NCBI RefSeq assembly: GCF_029168945.1 | Contig: NC_083605.1 | Span: forward strand, 1,805,280-1,869,279 | Length of the DNA: 64,000 nucleotides | From: Cannabis sativa | Taxonomy: Eukaryota; Streptophyta; Magnoliopsida; Rosales; Cannabaceae | Direction: 5' to 3' | In this document: positions 12,533 to 23,658 of the stretch, piece after piece | How positions within the stretch are numbered: position 1 is the first letter of the stretch | Layout of the letters: each line of letters begins with the position of its first letter | Notes under the pieces: model-generated | The model's input: the letters and a program-made list of their open reading frames with translations, nothing else | What the model was told of the DNA's origin: nothing | The model's database searches: none | Program-made: the position numbers and the translations under genes

Positions 12533-12821
12533 AATGAAACTTACAAAAATACTGGAATTTGAGTGAATTTTTAAAAAAATACTGTCACACGGAATTTTTT
12601 TCAAAAATACTGTGTCTTTATAAAACACCAGTAAAACACAAAGCAGAACAACTCAAAACAATAGTAGAACAGCTACAAAATACCAGTGAAACTTAACATA
12701 GTATACTGCAGTATGAAACTTATAAAAAATATAGTAAAAAAGTAAAAAATTCTGCTTGACAATATTTTTGTAAGAAAATGGCAAAAGTGAGTATACCATG
12801 TAAATTTTCCTTGTAAAACAA
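12533..12821 (-). repeat. About 290-bp dispersed repeat inserted in the foldback's left arm
   Basis: Absent from the matching place in the right arm. Its reverse complement matches about 31715-32015, sharing TTCCGTGTGACAGTATTTTT and nearby blocks. It contains repeated ATACTGT motifs. Confidence 0.7.
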
Positions 12822-12999
12822 CAATAAGTTTTGCCCGAAAGTCACCGGCACTGGAAAAGTCACTGGAAAAGTCATCAAAAAAATCAACGTCGCTGGGAAA
12901 ATCGCTGAAAAAGTTATCGGAAAAGTCACTGTTGCCGGAAAAGTCACCGTCGCCGGCAAAATCACAAGAAAAGTCACCAGAATAAAATGTCTAAGATAT

Positions 13000-13680
13000 A
13001 ACTAAAAATATAACCGGTTATATTATGTTACAGAACCATTAAATATAAATAACATAAAATAACTCAAACTAGTTATAATTAAAATAGAATCGGTTCTATA
13101 ATAGTGTTATAATGAATAAAAACAAATAACACGAAATAACTCAAACCTGATATAACTAAAATAGAACCGACTATATAACATAATAAATACAAACAAGTAA
13201 CATGCAATAACTCAAACCGATTACAATTAAAAACAAAGAAGAAATCAGTTCCTAAAACACTGAAATATAAATTAAAAACAAAACTAGTTTCACAATAAAA
13301 TACTTCATAACACATAATACCTCATAAAACCAGTTATATTTTTTTTTTTAAAAAAAAGTGGGGAAATGTCTCGGATATAATAAAAATAGAACCGGTTCTA
13401 TAACATAATAAATAAAAATAAATAACACAAAATAACGCAAAGCGGTTATAATTAAAATATAACCAGTTCTGTAACATAGTGAATAAAAACAAATAACACA
13501 AAATAACTTAAACCAGTTATAATTAAAATAGAATCGGTTTCATAACAGTAATATAATGAACTAGTTTTATAGCAATGTTATAATTAATAAAAACAAATAA
13601 CACGAAATAACTCAAACCGGTTATAACTAGAATAAAACCAGTTATATAAACATAATGAATGAGTATTTTTGAGGTATATA
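13000..13680. repeat. Degenerate tandem array, units about 71-78 bp, with AACCGGTT
   Basis: Units begin AAATAACACAAAATAACTCA and continue through AACCGGTTATAATT to an A-rich AATAAAAAC join. Copies start near 13045, 13123, 13194, 13420, 13491 and 13595. A mirrored version lies in the opposite arm (13790-14280). Confidence 0.65.
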
Positions 13681-14608
13681 TGGTATGTGTGTAATTATTT
13701 GGTGGGTTGGAGCATGTTGAATGTATGTTTTTGTTTAAGCTATTTTATTTAACTGGTTTTTGTGTGTGAGTTTTTATCTTAGTTGCTTTACGAAACCAGT
13801 TTTTTTGTCTTAAATTTTTAACTAGTTGATAAATATAAACGGTTTCTTTATATAATATTTGAATTATTGTGTGTTATTATTTGTGTTTATTTATTTTGTT
13901 ATGGAACTTGTTCTTTTCTTATTTATGTCTCGATATTTTTTGAAATTGATTTCCATTTTTTTTACAAAAATATAATCAGTTTTATAAGGTATTATGTGTT
14001 ATGAGGTTTTTTTATTGTAGAATTAGTTTTGTTTTTAATTTATGTTTCAGTGCTTTAGGAACTGATTTCCCTTTTATTTTTTAATTGTACTCGGTTTGAA
14101 TTATTGTGTGTTACTTGTTTGTATTCATTATGTTATATAATTGGTTCTATTTTAGTTATAAACAGTTCTAATTTAATTATAATTAGTTTGAGTTATTCTG
14201 TTTTATTTATTTTTATTCTTCGTGTCACAAAATCGGTTATATTTCAATTATAACCGGTTTTATTTTTGTTTATATTTGAGACATCTACTTCTGGTGACTT
14301 TTTCAATAACTTTTTTCAGCGACGGTGACTTTTCCGACGACGAAGACTTTTTCGGCGACATTGATTTTTCCGGTGACTTTTCTGGCGTCGATAACTTTTT
14401 CGGCGACTTTTTCGGTTCCGGTGACTTTTCCGGAAAAACTTATTATTGTTTACAAATATGAGATTTCCATCTTTTTTTATAAAAATATGGTATAAAAAAA
14501 ACCCATATAAATGTACAAAAACAAAAAATCCATAACCCTTTAGCTTTATTTATTTATGCCATACAAAAATAAACTCTTAAAATTTTCTCATATTTAGTGT
14601 AATTTCTA

Positions 14609-15196
14609 CTTATAAATATATGATAATTTTAATTGAAGTACTTTTGTTAAAAAAATAAAATATAAACATAATATTTTATATATTTTTACACAAAAAAAAG
14701 AAAGAAATTTAAAAAAAAAGTTTTAATTTAATAAGTTTTCCTCCAATTTAATATTTGTTCTAGCTTCTTCAATTGAGTCTCCACCCCACACCATCTTATC
14801 ATGATCACATTCCATATCTACTATAAATGGATTTGACATGTGGATATAGCTTGTCTTATATATATATATATATATATTTAATTAAGTTTTTTTTGTTTTA
14901 TTTTATCAATTTAAGAAATTGTATTGTATACCCATTTTATTTTATCTGTTTTAATTTTTATCTTTATATTAATATTTTTTAAGATATATTCACTTTTATA
15001 TACGATGTTATACCCATTAAGTTAGTGTAAATTAAATGCTACACTTAAGAGAGAACAAGTGTATATTAAACAACTCACTCATAAATATTGGTAGATTTTA
15101 ATAAAATATAATAGGAGGGTATTTTTTATTAATTAATATAAAGAATATGTATGTCTCAATTTATCTCATATTTCTAAGTAAAGGTATATATGGATA
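14609..15196. other. Intergenic AT-rich stretch
   Basis: No gene recognised. A short TA microsatellite lies at about 14858-14876. Confidence 0.4.
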
Positions 15197-15680
15197 AGCA
15201 TGTGGCATTTGGTAATATTTTTTTTAACTAATTTTCTGTTTCTAAAATTACAAAAGTGAAAATATTTTCAAAAACATGTTTTATATAAAACAGTTTTTAC
15301 TTTTTAATTTTTTAATTGAGAATCAAAATTTTAAAAATAAAAAAAAAAGTCAGTTTTAATATATTTTTAAATAATTTTTTTTCTTAATCAATATTTTGGA
15401 CTCCGACCAGACCCGAACTAAAATCCCCCCACGACCCTGGTGCTGAACGCGGCCTCTGATCGAACCCGGATTTGACCCCGGACCTAGACCAAACTTAAAT
15501 AAAATAAAAAATAAAAATGAAAATGAACTTTACAGAACACACTTTTATTTTTTCTGTTTTAAAATTGAAAAACAAAAGTAGTTACATAACTTATTTTTGT
15601 TTTCAAAAACAAAATTTTTACTTTTATTTTGTGATTAAAAAATTAAAAAATAAAAGTGTTACCAAAGGTACTATAATTAA
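15197..15680. mobile_element. Probable MITE with GC-rich insert
   Basis: The left edge CATTTGGTAATATTTTTTTT and the right edge AAAAGTGTTACCAAAGG are inverted relatives, and the arms stay broadly complementary in AT-rich sequence. The centre holds a GC-rich patch (15400-15492) of GACCC/CCCGA words unlike the flanks. The termini resemble hAT MITEs, but the duplication is not clear. Confidence 0.5.
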
Positions 15681-15901
15681 TGCTAATATCTATTTTTTGT
15701 TCAATTTTTTTATTTTTAATTAGTTTTTCTCAAAAAAAAGAAAAAACTCATTTTTAATATATATTTTGTTTAATTATATAAGTACTGTATGGTTTTTTTT
15801 TTCCATTGGCGGGGGTAGTGTTTTTGCTATTTTTTTGTTGACTTATTCTTTCTCACCTAATTTGTATATTTAGTACTTTTGTTTTGAACATTATTAATGA
15901 T

Positions 15902-16404
15902 TATAGTATAGGATATTAGAGGATAATACTTCACAGGTATTCAAAATGAATTTATGTAAAATTATTTTCTTTAATATATATTATTGTAGAGATATTCAAA
16001 ATGATTATATATAATATAGGATAATACTTGATATTATAAACGAATTAATTTTATGTTGATATTTAATATTTTTTTCATAATTATTTGTAAAAAATACTAT
16101 TATTCTTCTAACTAGTCACTTCTCTTTTTTTTTTTTTTTCTTCCTTACTCTCTCTTTAAAAATTCTAAAAAGTTGTATTTTATGAGCAACTTTAAGAACT
16201 TTTAGAGAGAGAGAGTGAGGGGTTAGAAGAAAAGAATAGTGACAAGAAAAATGATAATATTTTTTTAAAAATAATTATATGTAAAAATAATAAATAAAAT
16301 AACATTAATTTAATATGGATGAAACAAGAATAAATATTAAAAAAAATAATTTTACATAAAATAATTTTTAATACCTAATGAATCATTATCCTATAGTATA
16401 GTGA
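15902..16404. mobile_element. Foldback MITE, about 500 bp
   Basis: The left end reads ATAGTATAGGATA...GGATAATACT...TTTATGTAAAATTATTTT. The right end is its inverse (AATAATTTTACATAAAATAA...ATTATCCTATAGTATAG). A second inverted pair near the centre (TTCTTCTAACTAGTCAC against GTGAC/TTAGAAGAAAAGAATAG) confirms foldback symmetry. Confidence 0.65.
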
Positions 16405-18114
16405 TCCTTGTATATATTCTATATATGGTTTCATTCCATTATACAATTTTTGTTTCATGATTTCAAAATTAATAATTTTAATTTATATACATTTATCAAA
16501 TATAACAAAAAAAAAAAAACATAGTGAAGAAATAGATTATCTTTTATTATTATTTTTTTAATGTTAGTTTCCAAAATAATCTTTATTAATAATTTCTTTT
16601 GTGGCAAAATATAGCCTCCAAATTAGGTAGTCTCAAGAAATTTTCAATAAAATTTAAAGTAATTTTTAAAAGTGTCTTGATAAACAAGAAATAATTAATA
16701 ATTTTTTTTTTATTTTACTTTACACATTTAACATTACACCATGCATTAACTTATTTATATTTTTTTTCTATATCATTTAAATATTATATTTTTACATATA
16801 TTTTACTAATAAAAAAAAACTCACTTTAAATACAAAAGAAAAATAAAAAATTAATTAAAACAATACAAATATAAAATATATTTACTTACTATTCATCAAG
16901 CTACACGTAGAGAAGAGTTTTTTAGAATTTGGAAAGATGTATAACCAAGAATTTAAAACAATTGATGGAGCTTAATTTTAAACTCTTAGCTATTTTATTT
17001 TACATTTTAGTTATTATATATACCTCGTAGTGAGTGTAGTGAGTATGATCTAACTTTTATTATTATTATTATTGTTGTTGTTGTTGAAATCACTTCAATG
17101 CTTTAAGAAAATAATTGTAAGAATACTTTCAGCAGCTTCTTTACTCTATCATTTAAAATATATCATTAAATTTAACATTTTTATGTTACAATACAACTTT
17201 AAATTATACCATACATTATTTTTCTTTTTATATATTTTTCTCTACATCATTAAATTAATATTATTATTATTTTCTACACTATTAAAATAATAATTTTTGA
17301 ACATATATACAATATACATAAATAAAATATTATTTATATATTATTTAAATTAGAGAATACACTATTCATTCTCTACATATACTAGAGCAAGTTATATATA
17401 TTAGTATGAGTTAAGTGGTACTATGTGTAACCACATCTTAATTTAAAAATTTTAAAAACTACAAGAGTTATAGTTGTTTGGAATTAGAATTTTAAATGAT
17501 AATATCCTAAACACTATATAAAAAAAATCTAAAGTGATGATTAACCTCTAATTTTCTATCAACACTTTGTTAGAAAACCCAATAATATCCAAAGCTATTT
17601 TTATTATGAGTGAGAGTTCTCTCTTCTTACACACATTCTTCACTTATATATTTATATATGTATGTTAATCTTATTATGAGTGAGAGTTCTCTCGTTTTAT
17701 ATAATATATTCCTAATTTTATTCTTTTACTTTTCTTATATAGTAAGATTTATTTAATCTCTTTATTAATCTTTGATAATTATTGTGTAATATCTCTAACA
17801 TATATATACTCACATGCATGTAACAAACAAAACACAAAATTCACCATGCACAATCAAATAGTACATAATAGTTTGGCAGTAATTGGGTAGTAAAATTTTA
17901 TCAACTCTATTCAAAATAAAAACCAATTTTATTTCCTTTCAAAGAAAAACCAATTTTATTTATATATATATCTGTCATGCACGTAATATTCAATAAAAAA
18001 AAAAACAAATATGAGTACGTAACGTAACTCTAACTCTTGTCCACAAGTAACATAAGTTTACTGTTTATAGTACTAACGAACAAACCGATCATAAAGGCAC
18101 GTGCGATCCACGTG
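16405..18114. other. Intergenic AT-rich stretch, downstream of the acyl-activating gene
   Basis: No gene found. A 21-bp direct repeat (TTATTATGAGTGAGAGTTCTC) occurs at about 17604 and 17672. Two CACGTG G-box motifs lie just past the stop codon of the acyl-activating gene (about 18098-18114). The rest is low-complexity AT sequence. Confidence 0.4.
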
Positions 18115-19776
18115 TCACATACGGCTCCGACTCCTTCCACTTCCCATAGCTTTGGCCAAATCTCTCAGTACAAACTTCTGAACTTTCCCAGTTGAAGTCT
18201 TAGGAAGCTCATCCTTAAACGCCACCGTTTTAGGAACCATGAAATGAGGTAACTTACTACGACAATACTCAATAATCTCTTTCTCTGTTGGCTTTTTCTC
18301 CAATCCTTCTTTTAAGCTCACAAAAGCACACGGCGTTTCACCCCAAAACTCGTCGGGTCGGGCCACAACCGCCGCCTCCAAAACCGCCGGATGACCGTAT
18401 AAAACCGATTCCACCTCCACACTGCTCAAATTCTCTCCGCCGCTAATAATCACGTCTTTAGACCGATCTTTAATCTCCAAATACCCATCGGGATGCATAA
18501 CGCCAACGTCGCCGGTGAAGAACCACCCGTCGCGAGTCATCGCTTTCGCGGTCGCTTTCGGGTCTTTCAAGTACCCTAACATAACCGAACCGCCTCTAAG
18601 AACAACTTCCCCCAAACTTAACCCGTCTCGTTTCACGGCGACACCGGTCACCGGATTAATCACATCGAGTTTCGTCAGCGCCACCGTCCCAACACCTTGC
18701 CTAGACTTAAGCCTCGCTTTCTCCGTCGCGGGAAGGCGATTCCACTCCTTTTTCCAAGCGCAAGACACTACTAGTCCCGCAGTTTCGGTCAGCCCGTAAC
18801 CGTGGCTGACCACAAACCCCAAAGACTCAATCCGGAACAGCACCGCCGCAGGCGGCGGCGCTCCGGCGGTCATGACCTGAACCGGTTTTTCAAGCGGTTC
18901 AGATCCCGGGGCGTTGGAAATCATGTTGAGAACGACGGGAGCGCCGCACATGTGCGTGACGCCGTGTTTTTTAATCTTGTCGTAAATTACAGCCGCGTCG
19001 AATTTGCGCAAGCAAATATTCGTGCCGCCGACCGCCGCCATGACCCACGGGTAGCTCCACCCGTTAGCATGGAACATAGCAAGAGTCCATAAATAAACTG
19101 GCTGTTTAGGAACTCCCCAATCGATGTGGGAATCAATTGTCATAATAAATATTCCTCTATGACTATGCACAACACCTTTAGGAGACGACGTCGTTCCAGA
19201 CGTGTAATTTAATATCATCGGGTCCCATTCACTTTCGGGTCGGATCCACTCAAAACCCGGATCCCCTCTTTCAATCAAATCATTATAACTACAAAAGAAT
19301 TCTTCCCCAATTTCCAAATCCGAATCCGAACCCGAATCATCCGCCATGAAAACGAGGCGAGGAATCGGCGATCCCTTCGGAAACAACGCGATAACTTCGA
19401 GGATCAGATCGCGAGAGAGATGATCAACGAAGACGAGTTTGGATTCGCTGTGTTGAAGGAGAACGGAGACGGTTCGTGCATCGAGACGGAGATTGACGGC
19501 GTTAAGGACGGCCCCAGCCATGGGAACGGCGAAGTGGAGCTCGTACATTTGGGGAACGTTTGGAGCGAGGACGGAGATGACGTGGCCTTTTTTAATTCCG
19601 AGTGAGGCGATTGACGAGGCTAGACGGAGACAACGGTCGTTAGTTTGAGACCAGGTGTATGAAACGGCGTCGTATATGATTGAGGTTGAGTCGGCGTATA
19701 CGGTGGCGGCTCTTTCTAGAAAGCCTAATGGGGTTAGTGGAGATGAGTTGGGTGGACTCGGCTTCAGCTCTTCCAT
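18115..19776 (-). CDS. Acyl-activating enzyme (AMP-dependent acyl-CoA synthetase/ligase), probably peroxisomal
   Basis: A single open exon of 553 residues. It would join a carboxylic acid to coenzyme A via an acyl-adenylate, using ATP. ANL-superfamily motifs are in order and intact: the P-loop YTSGTTSSPKG (191-201), GYGLTE (326-331), TGD (421-423), the hinge DRSKDVIISGGENL (437-450) and the catalytic lysine in PKTSTGK (Lys531). The protein ends in SRM, a known plant PTS1 tripeptide, preceded by basic residues. Length and N-terminus fit the plant AAE clade that includes benzoate-, short- and medium-chain acyl-CoA ligases; the substrate cannot be read from sequence. The start chosen is the only ATG before the conserved N-terminus. 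The gene is much GC-richer than its flanks. No intron is needed. Confidence 0.93.
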   Translation of the reverse strand: MEELKPSPPNSSPLTPLGFLERAATVYADSTSIIYDAVSYTWSQTNDRCLRLASSIASLGIKKGHVISVLAPNVPQMYELHFAVPMAGAVLNAVNLRLDARTVSVLLQHSESKLVFVDHLSRDLILEVIALFPKGSPIPRLVFMADDSGSDSDLEIGEEFFCSYNDLIERGDPGFEWIRPESEWDPMILNYTSGTTSSPKGVVHSHRGIFIMTIDSHIDWGVPKQPVYLWTLAMFHANGWSYPWVMAAVGGTNICLRKFDAAVIYDKIKKHGVTHMCGAPVVLNMISNAPGSEPLEKPVQVMTAGAPPPAAVLFRIESLGFVVSHGYGLTETAGLVVSCAWKKEWNRLPATEKARLKSRQGVGTVALTKLDVINPVTGVAVKRDGLSLGEVVLRGGSVMLGYLKDPKATAKAMTRDGWFFTGDVGVMHPDGYLEIKDRSKDVIISGGENLSSVEVESVLYGHPAVLEAAVVARPDEFWGETPCAFVSLKEGLEKKPTEKEIIEYCRSKLPHFMVPKTVAFKDELPKTSTGKVQKFVLRDLAKAMGSGRSRSRM

Positions 19777-19869
19777 TTTTTTTTTTTTGATTTGGTTAAT
19801 TAAAATGAATTTAATTTATACAGTTAATTTTGGGATAATGAATTAAGAATGATATATATCGGTGAAGAT

Positions 19870-19935
19870 GAATGACGTGGCAAATGTGCTTATCTTCTTT
19901 TTGTATAAAAAATATTTTCTTTTTATATATATAAT
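19870..19935 (-). promoter_or_regulatory. Probable core promoter/leader of the acyl-activating gene
   Basis: On the minus strand a TATATATAAA box (about 19922-19934) is followed by AGAAGATAAGCACATTTGCC and the ACGT-core GCCACGTC, about 100-160 bp upstream of the ATG. A closely similar block lies at 22126-22190. Confidence 0.5.
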
Positions 19936-21233
19936 GCATGGGAAATGCCAAAATGGTAATTAGTGTATAATTTTGTCTTTTCTCTTTTTTATCAAAATAA
20001 TAATAATAAGAAAAGTCTACGGTCTTTATTGCGGTTAATTAGAGATAATTCATGATAAAATGGTATGTAAATTGATTTTTTTAATAATTAATTTGCAATC
20101 ATTTTTTTTATAATTGTCTTTTTTTTGGTAAATATTTGTACTTATTTTGCAAAAATTATTGGACTTTCGTTATGTTAAATGATAAAAAATAACTAGGATT
20201 TATCCTTCCTAAATTATGATTATTGTAGAGTTTTGTCCCTATTTTTTTTTTGTTGCATAAAAAATTTTGAGTTATACAAAATCATTACAAATATTCATGC
20301 AGTTACATTGTGTTAATTTCTTCAAACAATTTGTTGATATATATAACACTAACATAATATTAATCTAGTACAATTTAAGAGTCCAAACAAAAAATAAATA
20401 CATAAATAACAGTCTAATAATAAATTATAAGCATATGTATGTACATTCTCAAAATTATTATTTGTATGTTTAGTGCCAATAAATTAAATTTTAGAAAACT
20501 TAAAACTATTAAATAAATCATTGTTCAACAATAAAGACTTTAGATAGCCTAAAACTATATATATAAAAATATTTAATTTTATTTTAAATTATATTTTTTA
20601 TATAAATAAGAATAAAATATAAGTTTGATGTATTAAGTTTTAAAATACATTTATATCATATTTTTAAATTATTATTTTTCTACATTAAAAAATTAATTAT
20701 ATATAATTATTTTAAATATATATAAATATATATATATATGGATTAGATTCAATTAGTTACTTTTACATAACATTTAAGATTTTAAATTTTCTAATCTAAT
20801 TCGATCCGCACAAGTGTAAATATTCCCATTTTGCAAACTGGATTGTATTAAATTGTACGGATTGGATTTAATTAGGTATTTTATGAACACCCCTATATAA
20901 TATGATATATCTTTTATTTTGTAAAGATCACCATTATAAGTTAGAGAAAAAATCCAAATACAAAAGTGAAGAGATTCTTTCAATCTAAATAAGCTTATTG
21001 TCTATCCTAAGGACATGTTAAACTAATATTTTATGGGTTACAATATTAACTTAATATTGTGATTTACATATAAGAAAAAAATGCCCCTAGCTAGACAATA
21101 AAACTTGAATGATAGAAAAGAAATTTTTGAGTAGAGTTTCTCAGTATCTAACACAAAAAAGTGTATGAGTATCAATATAGTAAAGCAATTAAGAAAGAGA
21201 ATTTTAATAAACCTTAATTTTTAGACTAAGTGA
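19936..21233. other. Intergenic AT-rich stretch
   Basis: Low-complexity AT sequence. Frames here are short and lack domains. No gene recognised. Confidence 0.4.
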
Positions 21234-21702
21234 AGTAAAATCAGGGTCGTCTTAAACATTTTGGAGGCCCTATTCTAATTTAAAATTTGGGCCCCTACAA
21301 AAAAATGTAATTTATAAATAATATTTTTAAATATTATCATTCAGTTATATATTTTACAAAACACCAACAAATTCCAACTATTTATAAAAATTGTTATTGA
21401 TTCCAATAGAACAAAAAAAAAAAAATATAAGAAAAAAAGAATATAAAAAATTTGAAAAAAATAATAAATAGCAGATAGTAGATTTTTTTTTTTTTTACTT
21501 AAAAGCATTAATAGAATTGAAAATGAGCTTTAGGCATTGGGATAGAAATGACCAATGACAAATTGTTAGCTCTTTCTAAAGTTAGGTTCATTAACAAAAA
21601 ATATTAGGCATTAAAGAAAAAAATATATTAGGCCCTTTATTTTTTTTGGGCCCTGTGCAGTAGCCTACTTTGCACTCCATCATGACCGGCCATGAGTAAA
21701 AC
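21234..21702. mobile_element. Non-autonomous hAT-like element
   Basis: The body 21242-21694 begins CAGGGTCGTC and ends GACCGGCCATG, an imperfect hAT-style inverted terminus. GGCCC-containing subterminal words lie near both ends. The flanks form an 8-bp near-perfect duplication: AGTAAAAT (21234-21241) and AGTAAAAC (21695-21702). No transposase is encoded. Confidence 0.72.
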
Positions 21703-22424
21703 ACACATGTATAAGATAAATACATAAAATTAATTAACACACTTTTTAATATATAGTAATATTAAATCAAAATGATAAATTTTATTTAAATATATTAAAA
21801 AACAGTCTAAAATATTATAATATGAAGAAAATTTATCTTTAATATTTTTGGAGCTATCTCACATCATTCTTAAGAAAATAAAGTACCATATATTTTTAAT
21901 TAAGAGTTAATTAATAATTAGGTAATTTTCATTTGATAGAGATGGAGAAAATATAAGAGTTAGTAATACATACATAGTAAATATATTTATTACTTATCAA
22001 CAACCGTTTTCTTTCTTTTTGAAATGGTAAAATGTAGATTTGTTTATGATTATAATAAAAAAATAACGTGCTTAAATTATATCATAATTATATAAGATTA
22101 TTATAATTAGAAAGTAGATGTGCCCATGACGTGGCAAGCGTGCTTATCTTCTTTCATATTAATATATGCATAATATTTCTTTATATAGCTGGCCGAACTA
22201 ATAAATTTCATTATGCATGCAAATTAATCAATGGACTTTTTATATATAGAAATTTTTTACTGTCTTTCGAGTCAACAAGATATATCTTCAACCTCCCTTT
22301 TTAATTACAACCTAATCAGCACCCAACTTGGCCTGAGTTTTATATTCTATACAAATATTAAACTAAAGTTTTGTCTTCCAATCTAAATCATGTTTATTCT
22401 TGCCTTTTTTTTATTAGCAAAATA
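21703..22424. other. Intergenic AT-rich stretch with a second promoter-like block
   Basis: No ORF of note. 22126-22190 repeats the promoter-like block of the acyl-activating gene. The remainder shows nothing I can assign. Confidence 0.4.
22126..22190 (-). repeat. Duplicate of the acyl-activating gene's promoter-like block
   Basis: ATGACGTGGCAAGCGTGCTT then ATCTTCTTT matches 19872-19900 with two mismatches over about 29 bases. A TATA motif follows at similar distance. No coding sequence is attached. Confidence 0.6.
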
Positions 22425-23140
22425 AGAGTGTATTTGTAAATAATTGGGTAGTTATTAAGGTAATAATTATATTATATTTTAAAATATAATAGGTGGTTAG
22501 ATATGATGTAGTAATTACATATTTATTTTTATTTTTTTATTTGACAAAAATGTTTAATAATTATATAAGAAAGCAATATTTTTTAGTAACTAATTTTAAA
22601 ATAAAAAGTTTTTAGTAATTACACTAATTTTTATGGCCCCCATAAGAATTTAGGTGACGTTTGGTTGGGGGTAATCAAATTGAATAAAATGGAAAAGAAA
22701 TAATTTTGGTTCCATTCATTTGTTTGGCCATTTAAAATCATTGGAATACCATTCCGATGGAATGACCTTTCCATCATTTTGGTAGAATGACTATTCCATT
22801 TTGAAATGGAAGGAAAGACCATTCCAATACAAGATTTGAAAAAATATAATAAATTTTTTTTATCAATTTTTTATGCATTTTAAATTTTATTTTATTTCAT
22901 TCCTATTCTAATTCCCATTCTCATTCCTATTCCTATATTTTTATTCCTCCCAACCAAACGCCACCTAAATTCTCATGAGGGTCATAAAAATTAGTGAGTG
23001 TAATTAGAACCCTTCAATTACCTCAAATTACACAGTTAGTTACAGTATAATTACATGGTTAAACATGTCAAATTGTGTAATTATCTCCAATTATATACAA
23101 ATTCAATTACACAATAGCTTTCTAAACACATCCTAAAAAA
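22425..23140. mobile_element. Nested MITEs (outer element)
   Basis: The outer arms are inverted relatives: GTGTATTTGTAAATAATTGG on the left, TGTGTTTAGAAAGC...ATTGTGTAATTG read inward from the right. Inside it lies another foldback (22620-23005). Confidence 0.5.
22620..23005. mobile_element. Inner MITE with GTTTGGTTGGG termini
   Basis: The left arm TTTAGGTGACGTTTGGTTGG and the right arm CCAACCAAACGCCACCTAAA are inverted copies. The complementarity continues outward for about 35 bp. A related sequence recurs at 31450-32220. Confidence 0.75.
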
Positions 23141-23159
23141 TTCTTCATTTCTTTGGAAT

Positions 23160-23650
23160 CAAAATAGAATCTTATGGTAGAAAAACCTTACCATAAGACC
23201 CCATTTAGATTCCTCCATAGATGGTACACCAACGAGGCTATCACCATGACTAAAATTTGCTTCTTAAAAGTTGAATGTCAAGCTCAAGAGATCCCTCTCA
23301 GCAGCCCTTTTAATCGACTTCCATTAGCAAACCAGCACAACCAACTTTTAATACTTTCCAAGCAACACTGGCTATAGTGGCATTCAAAAAATAGGTGATA
23401 CTGATTTATGTCTTCCCCATGTTCACCAAAACCCTAGGCAAAAATTATCTCAAGAAATAATTCTCGTAGCAACCTTCTCTAGTTTGGAAATGATCCTTAA
23501 CAACAAGACACACTATGAAGCAATGTTAAGGAACGTTAAAACGCCCCCACACTTGGCCACTCCAATTCACAATCTCTTGACTCGAATTGAGCCAGTTGTA
23601 ACTTTTGCTAATTTTATAATGGGTAGAGAGGAATTGTTGTTTAGAGCGTA
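23160..23650 (-). pseudogene. LINE zf-RVT region fragment (older copy)
   Basis: The minus-strand translation gives degenerate L1-type C-terminal words such as VWGRFNVP, HHLFFECHYSQ and IASLVYHLWRNLN, the zinc-binding region after reverse transcriptase. Several stops interrupt it. It ends where the poly-T of the next LINE begins. Confidence 0.65.
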
Positions 23651-23658
23651 CTTGTTTC

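Larger units (their letters stand above)
12372..14608. mobile_element. Large foldback (inverted-repeat) element, about 2.2 kb
   Basis: The left arm (12372-12531 plus 12822-about 13680) reads as the reverse complement of the right arm (about 13690-14608). Shared blocks in order are TAAATATGA at the tip, ATAAATAAATAA, AGGGTTATG, ACATTTATATGG, a cluster of ACTTTTCCGGCGAC-type repeats (12837-12985 and 14280-14430), and AACCGGTT-containing tandem units. The left arm carries an extra segment at 12533-12821. There is no transposase-like ORF. Foldback structure with subterminal repeats fits a non-autonomous DNA transposon, but no clean duplication was found. Confidence 0.72.

Noticed and set aside
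14222..14461. Acidic frame with repeated DFSGDF-like words
   Set aside because: It is the translation of the ACTTTTCCGGCGAC repeat in one arm of the foldback, and the opposite arm does not preserve it.
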